This document shows, piece by piece, positions 46,078 through 55,629 of a stretch of DNA of 64,000 nucleotides. Location: the NCBI RefSeq assembly GCF_018904615.1, contig NZ_JADCNH010000009.1, positions 56,849-120,848 of the forward strand, written 5' to 3'. The notes beneath the pieces were generated by a model, which worked only from the letters and a program-made list of their open reading frames with translations, was not told where the DNA came from and made no database searches. Positions within the stretch are counted from its first letter, which is position 1. Each line of letters opens with the position of its first letter. The stretch comes from Verticiella alkaliphila (lineage in GTDB: Bacteria > Pseudomonadota > Gammaproteobacteria > Burkholderiales > Burkholderiaceae_B). A program made the position numbers and the translations under genes.

Positions 46078-47142
46078 ATGTCCGACGATTCTGCCCGCCT
46101 GCCCGCCCCTGCCAACGCGCCTCGCGCCCGCCGCGCAGGTGCCGGCGTGACGGTCCACGACGTGGCGCGTGTCGCCCAGGTCTCCGCGATCACCGTGTCG
46201 CGCGCCGTCAACGCGCCAGAACGGCTGCTGCCGGAGACGCTCGCGCGGGTGCGCGCGGCGATTGCCGAGACAGGCTATGTGCCGAACCTGCTCGCCAAGC
46301 AGCTCAACGCCAACCGCAGCGCCCACCTCGTCGCGGCACTGGTGCCCACCCTGACGGGCACCGTCTTCTCGGGCATGATCCAGTCGCTCACCGACACGCT
46401 GGACGCACGCGGCTACCAGCTCCTGCTCGGGCAGAGCGGTTACGCGCATCCCCGCGAGGATGAACTTCTCGATGCACTCATCGGCCGACGCCCAGACGGC
46501 ATCGTGCTGACGGGCGTGCACCACTCGGATCTGGCGCGGCGGCGCCTGCGCGCGGCCGGCATTCCCGTGGTGGAGACATGGGATCTCACCGATGACCCCA
46601 TCGACATGGTGGTCGGGTTCTCGCACGCCGATGTCGGGCGGCGCGTGTGCGAAGCGCTTCACGCCCGGGGCTACCGACGACTCGCCCTGATCACCGCCAC
46701 CGATACGCGGGCCGAGCAGCGTTGCGCAGCCTTCATCACGCGGGCGACCGAGTTGGGCCTGCCTGTGCCGCAGCAGGTGTCCGTCGAGGCCCCGCCCACG
46801 CGGCTGGGCCACGGCCGCGAGGCCCTTGCCCGGCTCTGGGCACAAGCCCAACCACCGGACGCCGTGTTCTGCAGCTCCGACATCATGGCGCTGGGCGTGC
46901 TCATCGAGGCCGGCGCGCGCGGCATCGACGTGCCTCGCCAATTGGGCGTGGTGGGCTTCGGCGATCTCGAGTTCGCTGCGAGTGCGCCGCCCGCCCTGTC
47001 ATCCGTGCGCGTGGATGGTCCTGCCATCGGTGCCACCGCGGCAACGCTCCTGCTGGCCTGCGCGCGTGGCGAGGCGCCTGCGCCCCGACGGGTGGATGTC
47101 GGCTTCACGGTCATCGAGCGCGCCAGCACAATATCAGGGTAA
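46078..47142 (+). CDS. LacI family transcriptional regulator of the glucarate block
   Basis: A 354-residue repressor. After a ~24-residue basic leader comes the LacI helix-turn-helix (VTVHDVARVAQVSAITVSRAVNAPERLLPETLARVRAAIAETGYVPN) with the hinge helix. The sugar-binding-type core follows (VVGFSHADVGRRVCEALHARGYRR, FCSSDIMALGVLIEAGARGIDVP). It is upstream of a Bug receptor and gudD in the same direction, so it probably represses them until glucarate or a related acid sugar is present. A LacI-type palindrome lies between it and the receptor gene. Confidence 0.88.
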   Translation: MSDDSARLPAPANAPRARRAGAGVTVHDVARVAQVSAITVSRAVNAPERLLPETLARVRAAIAETGYVPNLLAKQLNANRSAHLVAALVPTLTGTVFSGMIQSLTDTLDARGYQLLLGQSGYAHPREDELLDALIGRRPDGIVLTGVHHSDLARRRLRAAGIPVVETWDLTDDPIDMVVGFSHADVGRRVCEALHARGYRRLALITATDTRAEQRCAAFITRATELGLPVPQQVSVEAPPTRLGHGREALARLWAQAQPPDAVFCSSDIMALGVLIEAGARGIDVPRQLGVVGFGDLEFAASAPPALSSVRVDGPAIGATAATLLLACARGEAPAPRRVDVGFTVIERASTISG

Positions 47143-47197
47143 TTCCCAGGGTTGTCCGACTTCCCAGCCGGACCATCGCTCGTTATCATGCCCACAG

Positions 47198-47213
47198 ATG
47201 ACAACGTTAACAT
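47198..47213. promoter_or_regulatory. LacI-type operator before the glucarate receptor gene
   Basis: ATGACAACGTTAACAT is an imperfect palindrome (12 of 16 positions symmetric) centred on CG within AACGTT, the hallmark of LacI-family operators. It lies 14 bases before the ATG of the Bug receptor at 47227, directly downstream of the LacI gene. Confidence 0.55.
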
Positions 47214-47226
47214 GCGGAGACTGATC

Positions 47227-48186
47227 ATGTTCAAGCACGTCGTAGGCGCTGCCCTCTTCGCGGTCGCCACGCTGGCGCAGGCCGCCGATTATCCGAATCG
47301 CCCCGTCACGATGGTCGTCCCCTTTCCGCCCGGCGGCTCCACGGACAGCATCGCCCGCATCGTCGGCGCTGAACTCAGCAACCGCCTGGGCCAAGCCTTC
47401 CCCATCGAGAACAAGCCGGGCGCCACGGGCAGCATCGGGGCGAGCCAGGTGGCACGTGCTGCGCCCGATGGCTACACGCTCTTTGTCTCGTCGCTGGCCC
47501 CGTTCGTGGTCAACCAGCACTTGCAGGCCTCGCTGCCCTACAACCCGGACACCGATTTCGACTACATCACGGTGGCCGTGCAGGCGCCCAATGTGCTCGT
47601 GACGAATGCGGGCTCCGGTGCGGCGAGCGTGAAGGACGTGATCGATGCCACGCGCAAGAACCCGGATACCGCCACCTTCGCCTCCTCGGGCAACGGGTCG
47701 TCAGACCACCTGACCGCCGAGCTCTTCTGGCAGCGTACGGGCGCCAAGGGCGTGCACGTGCCCTATCGCGGCGGCGCGCCGGCCATCGCCGATCTTCTGG
47801 GTGGTCAGGTGCAGTACTCCTTCCAGAACATCAATGCCGTCATCAGCCACGTGAAGGCCGGCAAGCTCAAGGCCCTGGCCGTGACGAGCGCGCAGCGCTC
47901 CCCGTTGCTGCCGGACGTGCCCACCATGGCCGAGGCCGGCGTGCAGGGCGTCGTGGTGAACTCCTGGCAGGCGATCGCCGCACCCAAGGGATTGCCCGCC
48001 GACGTCCTGAAGACACTGAATACCCAGATCGTCCAGATCCTGAACGAACCGTCGGTCAAGCCCAAGCTGCTCGATCAGGGCTTCGAGATCGTCGGCAACA
48101 CGCCCGAGGCGTTCCGTGACTTCCAGAAGGCCGAATCGGCGCGCTGGAAGGACGTCGTCCAGACTGGCAACATCACCCTGAACTGA
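47227..48186 (+). CDS. Bug/TctC-type periplasmic receptor, likely for glucarate or related sugar acid
   Basis: A 319-residue receptor with a short signal peptide (HVVGAALFAVATLAQA), then VTMVVPFPPGGSTDSIARIVG, ENKPGATGSIGA, GSSDHLTAELFWQ, HVPYRGGAPAIADLL and LPDVPTMAEAG. It is intact. The ATG at 47227 is preceded by GGAGA; an in-frame ATG 15 bases upstream is possible. Its place between a LacI regulator and gudD, 18 bases before the latter, points to D-glucarate or galactarate as ligand. No TctAB genes are adjacent. Confidence 0.9.
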   Translation: MFKHVVGAALFAVATLAQAADYPNRPVTMVVPFPPGGSTDSIARIVGAELSNRLGQAFPIENKPGATGSIGASQVARAAPDGYTLFVSSLAPFVVNQHLQASLPYNPDTDFDYITVAVQAPNVLVTNAGSGAASVKDVIDATRKNPDTATFASSGNGSSDHLTAELFWQRTGAKGVHVPYRGGAPAIADLLGGQVQYSFQNINAVISHVKAGKLKALAVTSAQRSPLLPDVPTMAEAGVQGVVVNSWQAIAAPKGLPADVLKTLNTQIVQILNEPSVKPKLLDQGFEIVGNTPEAFRDFQKAESARWKDVVQTGNITLN

Positions 48187-48204
48187 ACCGAGGCTCGTCC
48201 CCGC

Positions 48205-49533
48205 ATGTCCGACTCCCCCCGCATCACCCGCCTGCGCGTCGTCCCCGTCGCCGGTCACGACAGCATGCTGCTGAACCTGAGCGGCGCGCATGGCCCCTTC
48301 TTCACGCGCAACATCGTCATCCTCACTGACAGCGCGGGCCGTACGGGCCTGGGCGAGGTGCCCGGCGGCGAGCCGATCCGGCGCACGCTGGAAGCTGCGC
48401 GATCGCTGGTCGAAGGTCAGCCGGTGGCGGCTTACCGTCAGATCCTGCAGAAGGTGCGCACGCAGTTCGCTGACCAGGATGCGGGCGGGCGCGGATTGCA
48501 GACCTTCGACCTTCGCACCACGGTGCACGCCATCACAGCCCTGGAATCCGCCAGCCTGGATCTCCTCGGCCAGCACCTGGGCGTCTCCATCGCCGAGCTC
48601 CTTGGCGAAGGGCAGCAGCGTGACAGCGTCGAGATGCTGGGGTATCTCTTCTTCGTCGGGGATCGCGAAGCCACCGACCTGCCCTACCTGACAGACCGGG
48701 ACGCCAGCGACGACTGGCTGCGCCTGCGCCATGAAAAGGCCATGACGCCCGAGGCCATCGTGGCGCTAGCCCGCGCCGCCCAGGCCCGCTATGGCTTCAA
48801 TGACTTCAAGCTCAAGGGCGGAGTACTGGCGGGCGAGGCCGAGATCGAGGCGATCCGCGCGCTGGCGGAGGCCTTTCCCGAGGCGCGCGTGACGCTGGAC
48901 CCGAACGGCGGCTGGCTGCTGAAGGACGCAGTGCGGCTGTGCCGCGACCTGCGCGGTGTGCTCGCCTATGCGGAAGATCCGTGTGGCGCCGAGGGCCGCT
49001 TCTCCGGGCGCGAGGTGATGGCCGAATTCCGGCGCGCCACGGGCCTGCCGACGGCCACCAACATGATCGCCACGGATTGGCGGGAGATGGGGCATGCCAT
49101 CCAGCTGCAGTCGGTGGACATTCCGCTGGCCGATCCGCACTTCTGGACGATGGCGGGCTCGGTGCGCGTGGCGCAGATGTGCCACGACTGGGGCCTCACC
49201 TGGGGCTCGCACTCGAACAACCACTTCGACATCTCGCTGGCGATGTTCACGCAGGTGGGTGCAGCCGCGCCCGGCCAGATCACGGCGCTCGACACCCACT
49301 GGATCTGGCAGGACGGCCAGCACCTCACCCGGGAACCGCTCAAGATTCGCGACGGCCGCATCGCCGTGCCCGAGCGGCCCGGGCTGGGCGTGGCGCTTGA
49401 CGAGGATGCGCTCGAAGCCGCGCACCAGTGCTATCTGAAGCACGGGCTGGGCTCTCGCGACGACGCCGTGGCGATGCAGTACCTCGTGCCCAACTGGACG
49501 TTCGATCCGAAACGACCCTGCTTGGTTCGCTGA
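48205..49533 (+). CDS. gudD: Glucarate dehydratase
   Basis: A 442-residue enolase-superfamily enzyme converting D-glucarate to 5-keto-4-deoxyglucarate. Visible features: [27 protein letters not shown], the KxK base (FKLKGG), metal ligand Asp in TLDPNGGW followed by further acidic residues ([10 protein letters not shown]), [11 protein letters not shown], and the catalytic His in [15 protein letters not shown]. The length is standard. With the preceding receptor and LacI regulator it makes a small sugar-acid catabolic unit; later pathway enzymes are not in the window. Confidence 0.94.
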   Translation: MSDSPRITRLRVVPVAGHDSMLLNLSGAHGPFFTRNIVILTDSAGRTGLGEVPGGEPIRRTLEAARSLVEGQPVAAYRQILQKVRTQFADQDAGGRGLQTFDLRTTVHAITALESASLDLLGQHLGVSIAELLGEGQQRDSVEMLGYLFFVGDREATDLPYLTDRDASDDWLRLRHEKAMTPEAIVALARAAQARYGFNDFKLKGGVLAGEAEIEAIRALAEAFPEARVTLDPNGGWLLKDAVRLCRDLRGVLAYAEDPCGAEGRFSGREVMAEFRRATGLPTATNMIATDWREMGHAIQLQSVDIPLADPHFWTMAGSVRVAQMCHDWGLTWGSHSNNHFDISLAMFTQVGAAAPGQITALDTHWIWQDGQHLTREPLKIRDGRIAVPERPGLGVALDEDALEAAHQCYLKHGLGSRDDAVAMQYLVPNWTFDPKRPCLVR

Positions 49534-49549
49534 GCGCGGGGCCAGGCGC

Positions 49550-50944
49550 TCAGCCCTGACGGTCAGGCGGCACCGCGCCTGCGTCGGGCGCTGAACCATC
49601 GGCCTCGTCGGTGCCCTCCCGGCCCAACAAGGCACTGGTCTCGGGTTCCGGCAAGGCCTCGACCGAGCGCAGATTGCGCAGCATCACCCGGGTGCGTGTC
49701 TCTGTCTGTCCGAGGCGGTTGCTGGCCGAATCCAGCGCCTTCTTCACGCCTGCCAGCGTCTCGCCGAACTTGTGGAACTCGGTCTTCACGGCGCGCAGCA
49801 CCTGCCATACCTCGGAAGAACGGCGCTCGATCGCCAGCGTGCGAAAGCCCATCTGCAAGCTGTTGAGCATGGCGGCCAGATTGCTTGGCCCCGCCACGTT
49901 CACGCGCAGGGCGAGCAGCCGGTCCATGAGCCCTTGGCGGCGCAGCACCTCGGCATACAAGCCTTCCGTCGGCAGAAAGAGAATGGCGAAATCCGTGGTG
50001 TGCGGCGGCGACACGTACTTGGTCGTGATCCGGCGCGCCTCGTTCTCCACGGCGCGCTCGAAGGCCGTGCCCGCCACCCGGATGGCGTCTTCGTCGGCAC
50101 GTTCGTGGGCATCCATGAGCCGCTCGAAATCCTCGCGCGGAAACTTCGCGTCGATGGGCAGCCAAACCGGGCCTTCCTCGCGCTGCCCCGGCAGGCGGAT
50201 GGCGAATTCGACGATCTCGCTGCTGCCCGGCACCGGCTTCACGTTGCGCCCGTACTGGTCGGGCGTCATGGTGTCCTCGATCAGGCGGGCGAGCTGCACC
50301 TCGCCCCAGGTGCCACGGCTCTTCACGTTCACGAGCACACGCTGCAGGCCGCCGACGCCGGCCGCGAGCTGACGCATGTCCCCCAGGCCCTGATGGACTG
50401 CTTCCAGACGCTCGGACACCAAGCGGAAGGATTCGCCCAGCCGCTTTTCGAGCGTCTCGTGCAGCTTCTCGTCCACCACGCGCCGCATCTCGTCGAGCTT
50501 GGTCGCATTGTCGGCCTGCATGCCATCCAGGCGCTCCTGCAGCGTGCGGCGAATGGCCTCCAGACGACGCTCGTTGGCTTCAGACAGTTGGCTGAGCTGC
50601 TGCCCCATGCCATCGGCAAAGCGCTGTAGCGACTGCGCGCCCTCCTGCCGCGAGGCCGCGGCATCCTGGGCAAGCCGCGTGCGCAGGTTCTCCAGATTGC
50701 GCGAGAGCTCGTCACGCAGCGCGCGGGCGTTGTCATCGAGCTCTCCGCGCAAGGCACGATGCGCGTCGCCCATCTCCAGGCGCAGGTGTCGATCCAGCTT
50801 TTCCTGGGCGTCGAGGAGGCGATCCAGCCGGGGATCGTGGCCGGGCTGGCGCCACAGCGCGATCCCGCAGGCCACGAGCGCCAGCAAGACAGCAACGAGC
50901 GCGGCATAGGGCCACCACACCGCGACGTCGGCAAGAAGAGGCAC
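49550..50944 (-). CDS. rmuC: DNA recombination protein RmuC
   Basis: A 464-residue protein limiting DNA rearrangements. It has an N-terminal membrane helix (WWPYAALVAVLLALVACGIALW) and a long coiled coil (about residues 35-185, rich in Leu/Glu/Arg heptads). The RmuC domain follows, with a PD-(D/E)XK-like nuclease signature (VWLPIDAKFPREDFERL) and FLPTEGLYAEVLR. The GTG at 50944 has GGAG nine bases before it; the frame also opens from a TTG at 50962. It is convergent with gudD and downstream of the dehydrogenase gene. Confidence 0.92.
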   Translation of the reverse strand: MPLLADVAVWWPYAALVAVLLALVACGIALWRQPGHDPRLDRLLDAQEKLDRHLRLEMGDAHRALRGELDDNARALRDELSRNLENLRTRLAQDAAASRQEGAQSLQRFADGMGQQLSQLSEANERRLEAIRRTLQERLDGMQADNATKLDEMRRVVDEKLHETLEKRLGESFRLVSERLEAVHQGLGDMRQLAAGVGGLQRVLVNVKSRGTWGEVQLARLIEDTMTPDQYGRNVKPVPGSSEIVEFAIRLPGQREEGPVWLPIDAKFPREDFERLMDAHERADEDAIRVAGTAFERAVENEARRITTKYVSPPHTTDFAILFLPTEGLYAEVLRRQGLMDRLLALRVNVAGPSNLAAMLNSLQMGFRTLAIERRSSEVWQVLRAVKTEFHKFGETLAGVKKALDSASNRLGQTETRTRVMLRNLRSVEALPEPETSALLGREGTDEADGSAPDAGAVPPDRQG

Positions 50945-51090
50945 GGCAGGAACTCCAGGCAAAGCGGCATTGTAGGAGGCCGTCGCCCGGGCCGCTCACG
51001 AGCGCGCTTCGCGGGCGGCCTCTGGCGGAATGCCTGCGCAGGCGTCAGGCGCCTGTCAGGGCCGCGCCGAGGCCGGCAACCCGCCGCGCG

Positions 51091-52062
51091 TCATCGCCCG
51101 GCCTGCACCACGTGCTGCAGCGACTCGCCCGCCACGAATCGGGCGAGGTTCGCCGCGGCCCCCTCGGCCAGGCGCGCCGTGCTGGCCTGGCTGCCCGCGC
51201 CGCCCAGATGCGGCGTGATGATGAGGTTGGGCGCCTGCCACAGCGGGTGGCCGTCGGGCAGCGGCTCGGGCTCGGTCACGTCCAGGCCGGCACCGCCCAC
51301 CTGACCGCTTGCCAGGGCCTCGGCAAGCGCCTCGGGATCGAGCACGCCGCCACGTGCGACGTTGATGATGAGCGCGCCGGGCTTGCAACGCGCCAGACGC
51401 TCACGATTCATGAAGTGGCGGGTTTCCGGCGTGAGCGCCAGGGCGAGCACGATCACGTCGGCCTGCGCGAGCAGCGTGTCCACATCGTCCAGCCCATGAC
51501 ATGCGGCCAGGACCGCATCGTCCTTGGGCCGGCGCGAGGCGGCTACCACCCGCATGCCGAAGGCGGCTGCGCGCGGCAGCAAGGCGCGGCCGATCTCGCC
51601 GTAGCCGATGATGCCGAGCGTGGCGCCTTCGAGCGAGCCCGTTCGGGCGCCGATCTGACGCCGCCACTGCCCATCTGCCTGGGCCGCGAGACAGTCCGGC
51701 AGACGCCGCACCAGGGCCAGCGCCAGCATCATCACGTGCTCGGCCACGGTGGGGGCTACGCCCCCCTCGGCGTACGTGACCGTCAGCGACGGCGGAAAAC
51801 CGACCGCCTCGAAGCCTTCCCGCCCAGCGGACAGAAAGTGCAGCCAGCGCACCGTGCCACCCGGCCCGGCGATGCCATCCAGGACGCGGCGCGCGTCGGC
51901 CGCCGAGGCGTCCATCGTGACGAGACCCTGGGCGCCGGGCAAGGCGGCCAGGGTCTCGTCCAGGGTGTCGACGACGGTGACTTCCGCGCCCGGCACTGCC
52001 TGCAGATGCGCGGCCACGGCCGCCTTCAAATGGGGCAGACGCGCCCAGTACACAACACGCAT
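51091..52062 (-). CDS. D-isomer-specific 2-hydroxyacid dehydrogenase (GhrA-like)
   Basis: A 323-residue NAD(P)H-dependent enzyme probably reducing glyoxylate, hydroxypyruvate or a similar 2-oxoacid. The nucleotide-binding motif is LGIIGYGEIGRALL. The catalytic Arg lies in INVARGGVLDPEAL, the Glu in LDVTEPEPLPDGHPLW and the His in ITPHLGG. AAGGAG precedes the ATG. It follows msrQ by 18 bases and may be part of that transcript. The substrate is not determined by sequence alone. Confidence 0.9.
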   Translation of the reverse strand: MRVVYWARLPHLKAAVAAHLQAVPGAEVTVVDTLDETLAALPGAQGLVTMDASAADARRVLDGIAGPGGTVRWLHFLSAGREGFEAVGFPPSLTVTYAEGGVAPTVAEHVMMLALALVRRLPDCLAAQADGQWRRQIGARTGSLEGATLGIIGYGEIGRALLPRAAAFGMRVVAASRRPKDDAVLAACHGLDDVDTLLAQADVIVLALALTPETRHFMNRERLARCKPGALIINVARGGVLDPEALAEALASGQVGGAGLDVTEPEPLPDGHPLWQAPNLIITPHLGGAGSQASTARLAEGAAANLARFVAGESLQHVVQAGR

Positions 52063-52080
52063 GGGTCAAGCTCCTTGGGT

Positions 52081-52791
52081 TCAGCGACCACGACGCCGCT
52101 GCCAGAGACGCCAGCCCAGCAGCGCGATCAACACGCCACCATACACGATCACCTGCACATAGTCGTTCTTGCCGGCCTTGTGCAGCAAGAGGTGCAGCAA
52201 GGCGAGCACACCGATCACATAGATCAGGCGGTGCAGGCGCTGCCAGTTCACCCCCAAGCGACGAATCCAGCCCCGCGTGGACGTGATCGCCAAAGGCACC
52301 AACAACACGAAGGCCGCCATGCCCAGCGCGATGAAGGGCCGCCGCGCGACGTCGGCGGCGATCGCGGCCACATCGAACCACTGGTCGAACCAGACATAGG
52401 TGAGCAAGTGCAGACACACGTAGAAGAACGTGAAGAGCCCGCACATACGCCGCAACTGCCCGAGGGCAGGCTGGCGGGTGATGACGCGCAACGGCGTGAT
52501 GGCGAGCGTGACGAGCAGACACACGAACGTCCAGGTGCCAGCCGAGCGCGTCAGGAACTCGATCGGGTTGACGCCCAGGCCGCCGGTGAAGCCCAGCACC
52601 AGCCAGCGCGCAAGCGGGTACAGGCCAAGGAGGAACAACAGGATCTTGGCGGTGCGCACAGACACGCCCGCAATGCGCAAGGCCGGCGGACGGCGCCGGG
52701 CGGCCGGCGCCGTGGCAGGCGCGCCGCGCGGCGTCGAGGTGTCAGCCGACACGGCTGGCGCTGCCAAGGAGTCTCGGGAATCCACAGCCAT
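52081..52791 (-). CDS. msrQ: Protein-methionine-sulfoxide reductase heme-binding subunit MsrQ
   Basis: A 236-residue membrane protein. A Pro/Ala-rich N-terminus of about 45 residues precedes six predicted helices. The conserved histidines for heme appear in FFYVCLHLLTYVWFDQ, WQRLHRLIYVIG and LLHLLLHKAG. It passes electrons from the quinone pool to MsrP, whose gene ends eight bases upstream. The start at 52791 (MAVDSRDS) is the first reasonable ATG. Confidence 0.92.
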   Translation of the reverse strand: MAVDSRDSLAAPAVSADTSTPRGAPATAPAARRRPPALRIAGVSVRTAKILLFLLGLYPLARWLVLGFTGGLGVNPIEFLTRSAGTWTFVCLLVTLAITPLRVITRQPALGQLRRMCGLFTFFYVCLHLLTYVWFDQWFDVAAIAADVARRPFIALGMAAFVLLVPLAITSTRGWIRRLGVNWQRLHRLIYVIGVLALLHLLLHKAGKNDYVQVIVYGGVLIALLGWRLWQRRRGR

Positions 52792-52799
52792 GGTTGCGC

Positions 52800-53765
52800 T
52801 CAGTAGTTCGCGCGCAGGTCCAGGCCCTGATAGAGCGAGGCGACCTCGTCGTAGCCGTTGAACATCAGCGTCTTGCGCTTGGGCGTGAAAAAGCCGTCCT
52901 CGCCGATGCGCCGCTCGGTGGCCTGGCTCCAGCGCGGGTGATCCACGTTCGGGTTCACGTTGGCAAAGAACCCATACTCGCGCGCGGCGGCCTTGATCCA
53001 CGCGGTCTTGGGCTGCTGCTCCACGAAGCGGATCGCCACCAGGGACTTGGCGGACTTGAAGCCATACTTCCAGGGCACGGCCAGCCGCAGCGGCGCCCCG
53101 TTCTGGTTGGGCAGCACGTGGCCATACAGGCCGAACACCAGCATCGTGAGCGGGTGCATGGCCTCATCCAGGCGCAGGCCCTCCACGTACGGCCAATCCA
53201 GCACGTTGCCACGTACGCCGCGCATCGTGTCGGTCTGCACCGCCGTGACGAACTCCACGTACTTCGCGTTGCCCGTGGGCTCCACCTGTTTGATGAGCGC
53301 ATTGAGCGAGTAGCCCACCCACGGGATCACCATGGACCAGCCTTCCACGCAGCGCAAGCGGTACAGGCGCTCCTCCATCGGCGCGAGCTTGCGCAGCGCG
53401 TCAATGTCGAAGGTCTGGGGCTTGCCCACCTCCCCTTCCACCTGCACGGTCCAGGGTTCGGTGCGCAGGGCGCTCGCATAGCGCGCCGGATCCGACTTGT
53501 CGGTGCCGAACTCGTAGTAGTTGTTGTAGGAGGTGACGTCCTCGTAAGACGTCGGCTTGTCCGTTGCCTGGAAGGCAGGATTCGGCGTGCCGGGCAACGC
53601 CGCCCCGGTGGGCGCGGCGGCGAAGGCCTGGCGTGCGCTCCAGCCGGTGGCCCCGGCCGCGGCCAGCGCGGCCCCGCCCTGCAACATCAGGCGGCGCCGC
53701 TGCTGGTAGACCGCCTGGGTGGTGATCTCGGAGGGCAGGATGTCGGACGGCTTGCGAATCAACAT
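52800..53765 (-). CDS. msrP: Protein-methionine-sulfoxide reductase catalytic subunit MsrP
   Basis: A 321-residue periplasmic molybdopterin enzyme that repairs oxidised methionines. The N-terminus carries a twin-arginine type signal ([19 protein letters not shown]). The Mo-ligand cysteine is in [13 protein letters not shown], and FEQ-type YedY landmarks follow ([33 protein letters not shown]). It is transcribed before msrQ, the usual operon. An 18-base perfect palindrome lies in its leader. Confidence 0.94.
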   Translation of the reverse strand: MLIRKPSDILPSEITTQAVYQQRRRLMLQGGAALAAAGATGWSARQAFAAAPTGAALPGTPNPAFQATDKPTSYEDVTSYNNYYEFGTDKSDPARYASALRTEPWTVQVEGEVGKPQTFDIDALRKLAPMEERLYRLRCVEGWSMVIPWVGYSLNALIKQVEPTGNAKYVEFVTAVQTDTMRGVRGNVLDWPYVEGLRLDEAMHPLTMLVFGLYGHVLPNQNGAPLRLAVPWKYGFKSAKSLVAIRFVEQQPKTAWIKAAAREYGFFANVNPNVDHPRWSQATERRIGEDGFFTPKRKTLMFNGYDEVASLYQGLDLRANY

Positions 53766-53781
53766 GACGAATCTCCTGGTG

Positions 53782-53799
53782 ACGCCGGCGCGCCGGCGT
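53782..53799. repeat. Palindrome in the msrP leader
   Basis: ACGCCGGC and GCCGGCGT with a two-base centre, 17 bases upstream of the msrP ATG. It might be a regulatory site or hairpin, or the terminator of the potFGHI operon, which ends 109 bases upstream. Confidence 0.4.
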
Positions 53800-53907
53800 G
53801 CCGCGGGCGCGGCGTCTCTCAGGGGATACGCACCGTGACCGCCACTGGATGCACGATACGCCGATCCGGCGCGTGACGCAGCGTAACCGCCGCGTCACGC
53901 CGCCCCG

Positions 53908-54711
53908 TCAGGCTCGGGCGTTGCGCCGCTGCACCCAGTGGGCCACCAGCATGCCCACGGCCACCACGGCGATGAGCAAGGTGGCGAGCGCGTTGACCTC
54001 GGGCCGCAAGCCCAGCCGCACGCGCGAGAAGATCTCCACCGGCAGCGTCGTTGATCCCGGACCGGACAGGAACGAGGCGATCACCACGTCGTCCAGGGAG
54101 AGGGTGAAAGCGAGCAGCCAGGCGGCGAGCAGCGCCGGAACGATGAGCGGCAGCGTGATCTTGAAGAACACCGTGAGCGGCGAGGCGCCCAGATCCATCG
54201 CGGCCTCCTCCAGGCTGCGGTCCAGATCGCGCACGCGCGACTGGATGATGACGACGACGTAGGCCACGCACAGCATCGTGTGCCCGGCCCAGATCGTGAG
54301 CGCGCCCCGACCCGCCGGCCAGCCAAAGAGTGCGTCCATCTCCACGAAGAGGAGCAGCATGGAGATGCCCAGCACCACCTCAGGCAGGACGAGCGGCGCG
54401 CTCACCATGGCCACGTAGAGCGAGAAGCCCTTGAAGCGGCCCATGCGCGCAAGCACGTAGCCCGCCCAGGTGCCGATGATGACCGCGGTGGTGGCGGTGA
54501 AGGCGGCGATCTTGAGCGAGAGCAGTGCGGCCGAGAGCAGCGCGCGGTCGTTCCAGAGCGAGGAATACCACTTCAACGAGAAGCCCGACCAGACGGTGAC
54601 GAGCGTGGACTCGTTGAACGAATACACCACCAGGCTGATGATGGGCACATAGAGAAAGCCGAACCCGAGGATCAGGGTGAGCCAGTAGAGCGTGCGGTTC
54701 TGGCGCATCAT
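53908..54711 (-). CDS. potI: Polyamine ABC transporter permease (PotI type)
   Basis: A 267-residue inner-membrane permease with six helices and the EAA loop SLEEAAMDLGASPLTVFFKITLPLIVPA. SFNESTLVTVWSGFSLKWY and SLDDVVIASFLSGPGSTTLPVEIFSRVR are typical of PotI/PotC. The start overlaps the potH stop (ATGA at 54708-54711). Last gene of potFGHI. Confidence 0.92.
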   Translation of the reverse strand: MMRQNRTLYWLTLILGFGFLYVPIISLVVYSFNESTLVTVWSGFSLKWYSSLWNDRALLSAALLSLKIAAFTATTAVIIGTWAGYVLARMGRFKGFSLYVAMVSAPLVLPEVVLGISMLLLFVEMDALFGWPAGRGALTIWAGHTMLCVAYVVVIIQSRVRDLDRSLEEAAMDLGASPLTVFFKITLPLIVPALLAAWLLAFTLSLDDVVIASFLSGPGSTTLPVEIFSRVRLGLRPEVNALATLLIAVVAVGMLVAHWVQRRNARA

Positions 54712-55616
54712 CGCTTCTGCTCCTCGAGCACGCGCACCTGGCTGTGCTGGAAGAAGGCGAGCGGCACGAGCAGCAGCAACACCATGACGCAAGCCACGGC
54801 GGCGGCCATCGGCCAATCGGAGTTGTTGGCGAATTCGGTCCAGAGCACGCGCCCGATCATGAGCGTGTCGGCACCACCCAGCAACTCAGGGATCACGTAC
54901 TCTCCCACGGTCGGGATGAAGACAAGCATGGCGCCGGCGATGATGCCGGCGCGCGAGAGTGGCAACGTGATGGTGACGAACGCTTTCCAGGGCTTGGCGC
55001 CCAGGTCGTAGGCGGCTTCGAGCAGGCGGCCGTCGAGCTTCACCAGGTGCGCGTAGAGCGGCAGGATGAAGAACGGCAGGTAAGCGTAGACCAGGCCGAT
55101 GTAGACGGCGATGTCGGTGCGGTAGATCTCGAGCGGCGCGTCGGTCATGCCCAGCCACATCAGCAGGTTGTTGAGCAAGCCGTCGTTGCGCAGGATGCCG
55201 ATCCAGGCATAGACGCGCAGCAGCAGCGAAGTCCAGAACGGCAGGATCACCGCGAAGAGCAGCAGCGTGCGCGTGCGCGGATCCGAGCGCGCGATGCAGT
55301 AGGCGAGCGGATAGCCGATCAGAATGCACAGCACGGTTGTGACCGCCGCCATCTTGAGCGAACTCAGATAGGTGGCGATGTACAGGTTGTCCGTGAAAAG
55401 CAGGATATAGCCGCGCAGCTGCAGCGCGATGGTCAACACCTCGTCCTGGAACTCGAGCAGCGGGGTGTAAGGCGGGATCCCGAACTGCAGGCCCGAGAAG
55501 CTGATCTTCAGGACCAGCAGGAAGGGCAGCAGAAAGAAGAAGATCAGCCAGACGTAGGGCGGCAGGATGGCGAGCGCACGGGCGCTCGGCCGCCAGCGGC
55601 GCAGGGCAGCGGGCAT
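54708..55616 (-). CDS. potH: Polyamine ABC transporter permease (PotH type)
   Basis: A 302-residue permease. PYVWLIFFFLLPFLLVLKISFS begins the first helix, VILPFWTSLLLRVYAWIGILR lies mid-protein, and the EAA loop is EAAYDLGAKPWKAFVTITLPLSRAG, with VIPELLGGADTLMIGRVL near the end, as in PotH. It starts 13 bases after potG and overlaps potI. Confidence 0.93.
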   Translation of the reverse strand: MPAALRRWRPSARALAILPPYVWLIFFFLLPFLLVLKISFSGLQFGIPPYTPLLEFQDEVLTIALQLRGYILLFTDNLYIATYLSSLKMAAVTTVLCILIGYPLAYCIARSDPRTRTLLLFAVILPFWTSLLLRVYAWIGILRNDGLLNNLLMWLGMTDAPLEIYRTDIAVYIGLVYAYLPFFILPLYAHLVKLDGRLLEAAYDLGAKPWKAFVTITLPLSRAGIIAGAMLVFIPTVGEYVIPELLGGADTLMIGRVLWTEFANNSDWPMAAAVACVMVLLLLVPLAFFQHSQVRVLEEQKR

Positions 55617-55629
55617 GTCGGCAGGCTCC

